Positions 21,079 to 26,292 of a stretch of 26,292 nucleotides of DNA are shown here, one piece after another. This DNA is from Synergistaceae bacterium. Its GTDB lineage: Bacteria > Synergistota > Synergistia > Synergistales > Aminobacteriaceae. The notes beneath the pieces are model-generated. The model was not told the DNA's origin and ran no database searches. It worked only from the letters and a program-made list of their open reading frames with translations. Both the position numbers and the translations under genes were made by a program. The stretch covers positions 1 to 26,292 of the forward strand of contig JALHFZ010000021.1 in assembly GCA_022837505.1 (NCBI GenBank), in the 5' to 3' direction. The stretch's first letter is position 1. Every line of letters begins with the position of its first letter.

Positions 21079-22262
21079 GAGATAATCCCCATCTCTTTGC
21101 CCACGGCGGCGAACTTCTCCACGGCGAAGCGGAGGTCGTCCTCGGAATGGGCCGCCGAGACCATGGCCCGTACCCGGGCAGTCCCCCTCGGGACGGTGGG
21201 GAAGACTATGGCCGTGGCGAAGACGCCGGCGGCGAAGAGCTTCGCGCTGAAGGCCTTGGCATCCGATGCCTCCCCGATGATCACGGGGGTGATGGGGGTC
21301 TCGCTCGAGCCGGTATCGAAGCCGAGGGCCTTGAGCTCTTTTTTCAGGAAGTCGCCGTTGCTCCAGAGCTTCTTCACGAGGGTCTCGCTCTCCTGAAGGA
21401 TCTCCACGGAGGCGAGGTTGGCCGCCACATCGGGGACGGTGAGGGCGCTGCTGAAAAGGTTGGGGCGGGCCTTCTGGCGGAGGAAGTCCACGAGAAGGGC
21501 GCTTCCTGCAGCCATCCCCCCCATGACGCCGAAGGCCTTCGACATGGTGCCGATCTCCACATCCACCCGGCCGTGAAGGCCGAAATGGTCGACGATCCCC
21601 CGCCCGCCCCGGCCGAGGACCCCTTCGCCGTGGGCATCGTCCACCGCCACGATGACGTTGTGCTGCTCGCAGAGCTCAACGATCCGGGGCAGCTTCGCCA
21701 CGTCGCCGTCCATGGAGAAGACGCCGTCGGTAATGAGGAGCTTCCGTCCTGTGGCGCCCGTATTTTCCTCAAGCTTTTTCTCCAGGTCCTCCATGTCGGA
21801 GTGGTTGTACCGCACCACCCGGGCCTTGGTGAGCTTGCAGGCGTCGATGATGGAGGCATGGTTCAGGGAGTCGCTGAAGATCACGTCGTCGGCGCTTGGA
21901 ACGAGGGTGGGGATGACCGTCAGGTTGGCGCAGAACCCCGACTGCACCACGATGGCGGCCTCGGCCCCCTTGAAGGCGGCAAGCTTCTTCTCCAGTTCGA
22001 TGTGGGGGCTCATGGTCCCCGCGATGGTCCGGACGGCTCCCGGCCCCACGCCGTAGATGTCCATGTATTCCTTTGCCTTCTTCACGATCCGGGGATCGTT
22101 GCACAGCCCCAGGTAGTTGTTCGAGCAGAGGTTGAGATATTTTTTCCCGTCGATGACGACCCACGCCCCCTGGGGGCTTTCGAGAGTGCGGATGGTGCCG
22201 TAGAGCCCCGCCTCTTTCATCGCGTTGAGTTCTTCCGAAAGAAACTTCATGGGAACAGCCAT
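21075..22262 (-). CDS. kbl: Glycine C-acetyltransferase (2-amino-3-ketobutyrate CoA ligase)
   Basis: Cleaves 2-amino-3-oxobutyrate with CoA to glycine and acetyl-CoA. A 395-residue alpha-oxoamine synthase with NNYLGLCNDPRIVKKA, YGVGPGAVRTIAGT, SDSLNHASIIDACKL, VDDAHGEGVLGRGGRG and the PLP lysine K242 in TMSKAFGVMGG. The ATG at 22262 has AAGGAG 9 nt upstream; an upstream in-frame start at 22319 would overlap the promoter region. First gene of a two-gene unit with tdh, divergent from a GntR regulator that probably controls it. Confidence 0.95.
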   Translation of the reverse strand: MAVPMKFLSEELNAMKEAGLYGTIRTLESPQGAWVVIDGKKYLNLCSNNYLGLCNDPRIVKKAKEYMDIYGVGPGAVRTIAGTMSPHIELEKKLAAFKGAEAAIVVQSGFCANLTVIPTLVPSADDVIFSDSLNHASIIDACKLTKARVVRYNHSDMEDLEKKLEENTGATGRKLLITDGVFSMDGDVAKLPRIVELCEQHNVIVAVDDAHGEGVLGRGGRGIVDHFGLHGRVDVEIGTMSKAFGVMGGMAAGSALLVDFLRQKARPNLFSSALTVPDVAANLASVEILQESETLVKKLWSNGDFLKKELKALGFDTGSSETPITPVIIGEASDAKAFSAKLFAAGVFATAIVFPTVPRGTARVRAMVSAAHSEDDLRFAVEKFAAVGKEMGIIS

Positions 22263-22302
22263 GAAAATCACTCCTTTTTTAAATTTGATTCTCTCCATTG
22301 AA

Positions 22303-22332
22303 AGTATGGTAACAGTCACTCTGCCTTGTCAA
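22303..22332 (-). promoter_or_regulatory. Possible promoter of kbl-tdh
   Basis: On the minus strand a perfect TTGACA (22327-22332) and CATACT (22303-22308) with an 18-nt spacer, 41 nt before the kbl ATG. The -10 is weak. The stretch overlaps one of two TATAATCT copies (22338 and 22358) that could serve the divergent regulator gene. Confidence 0.45.
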
Positions 22333-22370
22333 TGGAGTATAATCTGGACGGATTTCATATAATCTCGGCT

Positions 22371-22385
22371 CAAATAATATATTTG
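22371..22385. promoter_or_regulatory. Candidate regulator-binding palindrome in the kbl-gntR intergenic region
   Basis: CAAAT-AATAT-ATTTG is a short perfect inverted repeat lying just upstream of the gntR ribosome site and about 40 nt from the kbl -35. Its form and site suit autoregulation by a GntR dimer, but it does not match a known consensus that I can name. Confidence 0.35.
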
Positions 22386-22412
22386 TTTCTGTGGAAAGGA
22401 GGAGTTTTTTTG

Positions 22413-23105
22413 GTGGAGGGCGATATCACCCTCGAAATTCTTGCGGAACGGATGGCCGGTGACAGCTCCGCCCCCTATTATATCGCCGGAATTCTCCGGG
22501 AGGCCATCTACCGGGGGATCCTCCCCGAGGGAAAACCCCTCCACCAGGCCTCCCTCGCCCTTCGTCTCGGGGTGAGCCCCATCCCCCTCAGGGAGGCCCT
22601 GCGTCTTCTCGAGACCGAGGGGCTCGTCTCCTTCTCCGGATACCGGGGGGCGGCGGTCACGGCCCTCTCCCTGGAGGAGGCCCGGGAGCTCTACGAAATG
22701 GTGGCGGCCCTCGAGACGAATCTGATGAGAATTGCCTTCCCCCGGATCACCCGGCGGGTCGTGGAGGAGGCTGCCGGGGTGCTTGCCGTCATGGAGTCGG
22801 AGGAGGACTGCATCAAGTGGCGGGACCGCAACCAGATGTTCCATACCCTCTTCTACGAGCCCGCCGACCGCCCTCTCACCCTCGACATGCTCGCCCGGCT
22901 CCGCCAGAAGACGGACCGGAACATCCGCATCCACCTCGCCTCCATGCGGGAGGAATCCCAGCGGCAGCACCGGGAGATCCTGAACGCCGTCGCCGGGGGA
23001 AGCCTGGAGAACGCCCTCCGGGCCCTCTCCTTCCATCTCGACTACACCTCCAACGACCTCCAGTCGTGCATGCGGTCGGAGTCGGGGGGGAAGAGAAAGC
23101 TCTAG
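22413..23105 (+). CDS. GntR-family transcriptional regulator with FCD domain
   Basis: DNA-binding regulator of about 230 residues. An N-terminal winged helix-turn-helix (ILREAIYRGILPEGKPLHQASLALRLGVSPIPLREALRLLETEGLVSF) has the standard GntR spacing. The C-terminal all-helical FCD/FadR-type effector domain carries ARELYEMVAALE and two His (in FHTLFY and RQHREIL) at positions where many FCD proteins bind metal and a small carboxylate ligand. The start is uncertain: GGAGG at 22398-22402 fits either TTG 22410 or GTG 22413, while the longer open frame from 22326 lies in the promoter. Its divergent position points to control of kbl-tdh. Confidence 0.9.
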   Translation: MEGDITLEILAERMAGDSSAPYYIAGILREAIYRGILPEGKPLHQASLALRLGVSPIPLREALRLLETEGLVSFSGYRGAAVTALSLEEARELYEMVAALETNLMRIAFPRITRRVVEEAAGVLAVMESEEDCIKWRDRNQMFHTLFYEPADRPLTLDMLARLRQKTDRNIRIHLASMREESQRQHREILNAVAGGSLENALRALSFHLDYTSNDLQSCMRSESGGKRKL

Positions 23106-23180
23106 GGCCCTTTCGGGACGGACCGGAAAAGGAAAAAAAGCTCCACTGTCTATCTGAAGATTTCAAGGAGGATGGTTTCT

Positions 23181-23594
23181 ATGAAGGAAAAGGTACGGTT
23201 TTTTCAGTTTCTTCCAGTGTTATTGCTGCTTCTTTTTCTTGCGGCTCCCGCCGGAGCCACATGCGGCGGAGACTGCGAGGGGGATGCCGCCTCCTGCGGC
23301 CTGACGGTGAAGGGGGGAGAGCCCGTCGTCTACACCTGCGGAACGGGGGAGACGATCACGGCCCGGTACTACTCCCTCTCGGACGACAGCCTTCACTTCG
23401 TCAAGGTCACCCTCCCCGACGGAAAAGTCTACACCCTTCCGGCAGTCCTCTCCGCTTCGGGCGTCCGCTACACCGACGACTTCGAGCTTGTATGGTGGAC
23501 CAAGGGGGACACCGCCTTCGCCGAAAAACGGGGGGAGGACGGGGAGTGGAAGACCCTCTACCAGGAGTGCAGAATCGTTCCGGAGAAAAACTAG
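23181..23594 (+). CDS. Secreted MliC/PliC-like C-type lysozyme inhibitor
   Basis: A 137-residue exported protein. The signal peptide has a hydrophobic core at 10-23 and probably cleaves near AGA-TCGG; the site is not a good lipobox, so a free periplasmic form is favoured. The mature domain has the MliC pattern: YTCGTGETITARYY, KVYTLPAVLSASGVRYTDDFELVWWTKGDTAF, and a final Cys at 130 that would pair with C53. In known MliC proteins the SASGxRY serine and the WxKG lysine enter the lysozyme active site. Three more cysteines (28, 32, 39) lie in an N-terminal extension. AAGGAGG sits 9 nt before this ATG; the ATG at 23172 abuts the site. Found between gntR and znuC. Confidence 0.85.
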   Translation: MKEKVRFFQFLPVLLLLLFLAAPAGATCGGDCEGDAASCGLTVKGGEPVVYTCGTGETITARYYSLSDDSLHFVKVTLPDGKVYTLPAVLSASGVRYTDDFELVWWTKGDTAFAEKRGEDGEWKTLYQECRIVPEKN

Positions 23595-23654
23595 GGGGTT
23601 CCCCTGCACTGCAAGGGACGTATGGAGCAGCCGTATTAAAGGAGACGTGAGGCA

Positions 23655-24452
23655 ATGGGTTTCAATGAATCCGCTCTTTCTTTTGAAAAGGTCACCTTTT
23701 CCTACGGGAATTCCCCGGTTCTTTCCGACGTGAACTTTTCCGTACCGGGAGGGGAGTTTCTCGTCATCATCGGACCCAACGGCGGAGGAAAGACGACCCT
23801 TCTCAAACTGGCCCTCGGGCTGCTTGCCCCCGATAAGGGGAAGATCTCCATCTTCGGAAAAAACCCCGGAGAGGACCCGACGACGGCGGGGTATGTCCCC
23901 CAGGACGCCGGACTCAGCCGGGACTTTCCCATCACGGCCCTTGAGGTCGTCCTGCAGGGACGGATCGGAGGGGCAGGAGGAGGATGGCGCTACGGAAAGA
24001 AGGACCGGGAGGCGGCCTATGACGCCCTCGAGTCCATGGGGATGGCCCACGCAGCAAACCGGACCATGGGGCTGCTCTCCCAGGGGCAGCGCCAGAGGGT
24101 GCTCATCGCCCGGAGCATCGCCTCCGCCCCAAGGCTGCTGATGCTTGACGAGCCTCTCGCGAGCATCGACGCCGAAAGCCGGGACAGCCTCATGGCCTGG
24201 CTCGCGGGTCTGAAGGGGAAGATGACGGTGGTCATGGTAAGCCACGATATGTCGGTCATCTCGGGACATGCCACGGCGGTGGCCTGCGTGAACCGGCGGG
24301 TGTTCTACCACGGGTCGGCGGAGATCCTCCCCGAAATGGTGGAGACTGCCTACGGAAGCTGCCCCGTAGAGCTCATCGCCCACGGAATTCCCCACCGGGT
24401 ACTGGCCGTCCATGATCATGAGCACGGAGAGGAAGCCCATATCCATGATTGA
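23655..24452 (+). CDS. znuC: Zinc/metal ABC transporter ATP-binding protein
   Basis: Drives metal import with ZnuB. The 265-residue ATPase has Walker A GPNGGGKTT (40-48), a Q-loop VPQDAG (Q83), the signature LSQGQRQR (141-148), Walker B LLMLDEP (D165-E166) and the H-loop SHD (H197). The signature has Gln in place of the first Gly of the usual LSGGQ. The C-terminal tail is His-rich (H253, H255, H257, H262, H264), which fits metal sensing or handling. The stop overlaps znuB by 8 nt. No znuA is adjacent. Confidence 0.92.
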   Translation: MGFNESALSFEKVTFSYGNSPVLSDVNFSVPGGEFLVIIGPNGGGKTTLLKLALGLLAPDKGKISIFGKNPGEDPTTAGYVPQDAGLSRDFPITALEVVLQGRIGGAGGGWRYGKKDREAAYDALESMGMAHAANRTMGLLSQGQRQRVLIARSIASAPRLLMLDEPLASIDAESRDSLMAWLAGLKGKMTVVMVSHDMSVISGHATAVACVNRRVFYHGSAEILPEMVETAYGSCPVELIAHGIPHRVLAVHDHEHGEEAHIHD

Positions 24453-25251
24453 CCTGCTTCAGTTCGAATTCATGAGGAACGCCCTCTATGCGGCCCTCCT
24501 CTGCAGTGCCCTCTGCGGCATCCTCGGCACCCTGGTGGTGGTCAGGAAGTACGTGATCCTCGCCGGAGGGGTGGCCCATGCGGCCTACGGAGGCGTGGGG
24601 CTCGCCCTCTACGCAGGGATCTCCCCCCGGCTGGGGGCCATCGCCTTCTCCCTGCTGCTGGCTTTTCCCATGGCATGGGTCATGCTGAAGAAGGCGGCCC
24701 GGGCGGACGCCATCATCGGGGTGCTCTGGGCGGCGGGAATGGCCGTGGGGATCATCTTCGCCGATCTCACCCCCGGGTACGGCTCGGACCTCATGAGCTA
24801 CCTCTTCGGCAGCATCCTCACCGTCACAGGAGAGGATCTGTTCCTCATGACCGGCCTCCTCGGAACGACCCTTCTCGCCGGGGCAGTCTGGCACCGGCAG
24901 ATCGCCGCCTTCTCCTACGACGAGGAGTTTGCCCGCACCCGGGGCGTTCCCGTTACCTTCCTCCACTTTCTCCTGGTGATCCTCATCTCCCTCGCGGTGG
25001 TGGTGATCATCCGCATCGTGGGGCTGATCCTCGTCATCGCCCTGCTCACCATCCCTCCCTCGGTGGCGGAGAAATTCTCCTCCTCCCTCTGGGGGATGAT
25101 GGCCATCTCCTGCGCCCTGAGCGCGGTCTTCACCCTGGCGGGTCTCGCCCTCGCAGTGCGCTGGAACCTCACCGCCGGGGCGGTCATCATCCTAGTGGCC
25201 TCAATGGTCTATATTCTCTCCATGGTCCTTCCCTTCGGAAAAAGGAAATAG
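24445..25251 (+). CDS. znuB: Zinc/metal ABC transporter permease
   Basis: Membrane subunit of the ABC-3 family, about eight hydrophobic segments over 268 residues. Typical blocks are FMRNALYAALLCSALCGILGTLVVVRKYVILAGGVAHAAYGGVGLA, the family hallmark after the first helix, and IIRIVGLILVIALLTIPPSVA near the C-terminus. The start at 24445 (MIDLLQFEFM) is chosen because the hydrophobic domain begins there; ATGs at 24412 and 24418 lie deeper in znuC. Metal choice (Zn, Mn or Fe) is not certain; the His-rich ZnuC tail and the ZnuA loop favour zinc. Confidence 0.93.
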   Translation: MIDLLQFEFMRNALYAALLCSALCGILGTLVVVRKYVILAGGVAHAAYGGVGLALYAGISPRLGAIAFSLLLAFPMAWVMLKKAARADAIIGVLWAAGMAVGIIFADLTPGYGSDLMSYLFGSILTVTGEDLFLMTGLLGTTLLAGAVWHRQIAAFSYDEEFARTRGVPVTFLHFLLVILISLAVVVIIRIVGLILVIALLTIPPSVAEKFSSSLWGMMAISCALSAVFTLAGLALAVRWNLTAGAVIILVASMVYILSMVLPFGKRK

Positions 25252-25271
25252 AGTTCAGGCTTTCTCTCAAT

Positions 25272-25298
25272 AAAAAATCGGCTCTCCGGGGCAGAACC
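25272..25298 (-). terminator. Probable terminator of the TAXI TRAP permease gene
   Basis: GGTTCT/AGAGCC (25293-25298 with 25280-25285, one G-U) with a 7-nt loop, followed on the minus strand by GA and six T (25272-25277). It lies in the short gap between the converging znuB and permease genes. Confidence 0.55.
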
Positions 25299-25319
25299 TC
25301 GAAGTGCCGCAGGACGTGT

Positions 25320-26292
25320 TCAGTAAGCTATTTCACCGCACCCTTCTCCACGGCAGCGGGAAGGATTGCCGCCCTGCTTCGCGGCGAGAAGTATCCGCTC
25401 ATGAATGTACAGGTGCGTGCTGAAGTACCCCTCCATGGCGGCGGCGAGGCTTGCCAGGGCCATCATGGTCACCGCAGAGGTGAGGGCGAACTCCGTCAGC
25501 GTCCCTTGGAGGAGGATCTCAGGGCGGTAGTAGAAGACGAAGGGGAGGATATAGAGCCCCTTGGAGAACTTGAAGCTCGTCATCATGGTCCGCCAGGGGT
25601 CCGCCTTGGCGATCCCGGCGGCGACAATGGCGGCGAGCCCCACGGGGGGCGTGATTTCAGAGTTGATGCTGAACCAGATCATGATGAAATGGGCGATCAC
25701 AAGGGGGAACCCCATGTCGAGCAGAGCGGGCCCCACGGCGATTGCCGTGATGATGTAGGCGGCGCTGCTGGCGAGCCCCATGCCGAGGACTGTGGAGATC
25801 AGGCATGTGAGCACGATGGCGATAAAGGGGCTTCCCTGGGAGAGGGCGGAGAAAAACCAGGAGAATTTGAGCCCTATTCCCGTTAATCCCACAATGGAGA
25901 GGATGATCCCTATGCATCCCGTCAGGCTGCCGATGGCGAGGAGATATTTTCCTCCGAGGACCAGACATTCATAGAGGTTCCGGAGGTCGACCCCTCTGGT
26001 CTTGAAGGCGTGGGTGACGAGGAGCCCGGCGATCCCTCCGAGGGCGGCCGTTCCGGGAGCGTACCCCATCCCCATGATCACGACGATGAGAATGAGGGCG
26101 AAAAAGTAGTGCCATCCATCCCGAAGGACCTCTCTCACCGGTTCGGCCTTGTCACCGGACGTTCCTATATTGTGCTTCTTCGCCTCGAAATGGATGAAGA
26201 GGAAGACCGTGGAGAAATAGAGGATGATCGGCATGGTGGCGATGGTGGCGATGGTGATGTAGGGGATCTGTGTGAACTCGGCCATGAGGAAG
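25320..26292 (-). CDS. TRAP transporter fused permease (TAXI type), partial
   Basis: The right edge cuts the 5' part; 323 C-terminal residues are visible. The sequence around FLMAEFTQIPYITIA, then VFLFIHFEAKK, is the conserved middle of the fused DctQM-like permeases that work with TAXI binding proteins. GSLTGCIGIILSIVGLTGIGLKFS, LGMGLASSAAYIITAIAVGPAL and FSINSEITPPVGLAAIVAAGIA are typical of its transport core. The Met at 26285 is internal, since the frame stays open and similar upstream. Full-length members have 600-700 residues. Substrates are often glutamate or other organic acids, but none can be assigned here. The binding protein gene is not visible. Confidence 0.9.
   Translation of the reverse strand, partial: FLMAEFTQIPYITIATIATMPIILYFSTVFLFIHFEAKKHNIGTSGDKAEPVREVLRDGWHYFFALILIVVIMGMGYAPGTAALGGIAGLLVTHAFKTRGVDLRNLYECLVLGGKYLLAIGSLTGCIGIILSIVGLTGIGLKFSWFFSALSQGSPFIAIVLTCLISTVLGMGLASSAAYIITAIAVGPALLDMGFPLVIAHFIMIWFSINSEITPPVGLAAIVAAGIAKADPWRTMMTSFKFSKGLYILPFVFYYRPEILLQGTLTEFALTSAVTMMALASLAAAMEGYFSTHLYIHERILLAAKQGGNPSRCRGEGCGEIAY

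Noticed and set aside
23220..24446. Minus-strand open frame of 408 codons
   Set aside because: It is the complement of the lysozyme-inhibitor-like gene and znuC, both with clear motifs.
1..26292. CRISPR arrays, tRNA or rRNA genes, insertion sequences, phage or toxin-antitoxin genes
   Set aside because: No regularly spaced direct repeats, no cloverleaf-like segments and no transposase, integrase or toxin motifs were seen on either strand.

Overview
This is a GC-rich, gene-dense bacterial window of 26.3 kb. The gene content fits an anaerobic, diderm, amino-acid-fermenting bacterium, most likely of the phylum Synergistota. The supporting genes are TRAP transporters of two types, the two-subunit 2-amino-4-oxopentanoate thiolase (ortAB), a threonine-to-glycine pair (tdh-kbl), a flavodiiron protein, and a secreted MliC-like lysozyme inhibitor. 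The taxon is inferred from gene content only.

Left block, positions 1-8925, all minus strand. The left edge cuts a TauE/SafE permease gene. Next, reading right to left in transcription order, is a tryptophan operon: promoter, leader peptide with three Trp codons in a row, attenuator, a second terminator-like hairpin, then trpD-trpC-trpF-trpB-trpA with ATGA overlaps and a terminator. trpB carries a frameshifting deletion of about 19 nt. trpE and trpG are not present. Upstream of the trp operon, and separated from it by a terminator, is a likely three-gene operon: flavodiiron protein, nitrilase, and a PLP-dependent group II amino acid decarboxylase.

Centre left, positions 9207-12413. Two small plus-strand genes encode a PilZ-domain protein and CheW. 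A KDPG aldolase with an extra VOC-type domain (plus) then faces a KDG kinase (minus) across one perfect bidirectional terminator. These two enzymes catalyse successive steps from KDG to pyruvate and glyceraldehyde 3-phosphate.

Centre right, positions 12510-22262, all minus. A zinc-binding protein gene (znuA) lies downstream of a six-gene unit: ortA, ortB, TRAP dctQ, dctM, dctP, and a class III PLP enzyme. A separate two-gene unit, kbl-tdh, lies upstream and ends in its own terminator. Both the Ort and Kbl enzymes thiolyse 2-amino-ketoacids to acetyl-CoA plus a small amino acid (alanine or glycine). The region therefore looks like an uptake and catabolism island for amino acids.

Right block, positions 22413-26292. 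A GntR/FCD regulator is divergent from kbl. It is followed on the plus strand by the lysozyme-inhibitor-like protein and by znuC-znuB, which lack an adjacent znuA. A TAXI-type TRAP fused permease gene (minus) runs off the right edge. I saw no rRNA, tRNA, CRISPR array, insertion sequence or phage gene.
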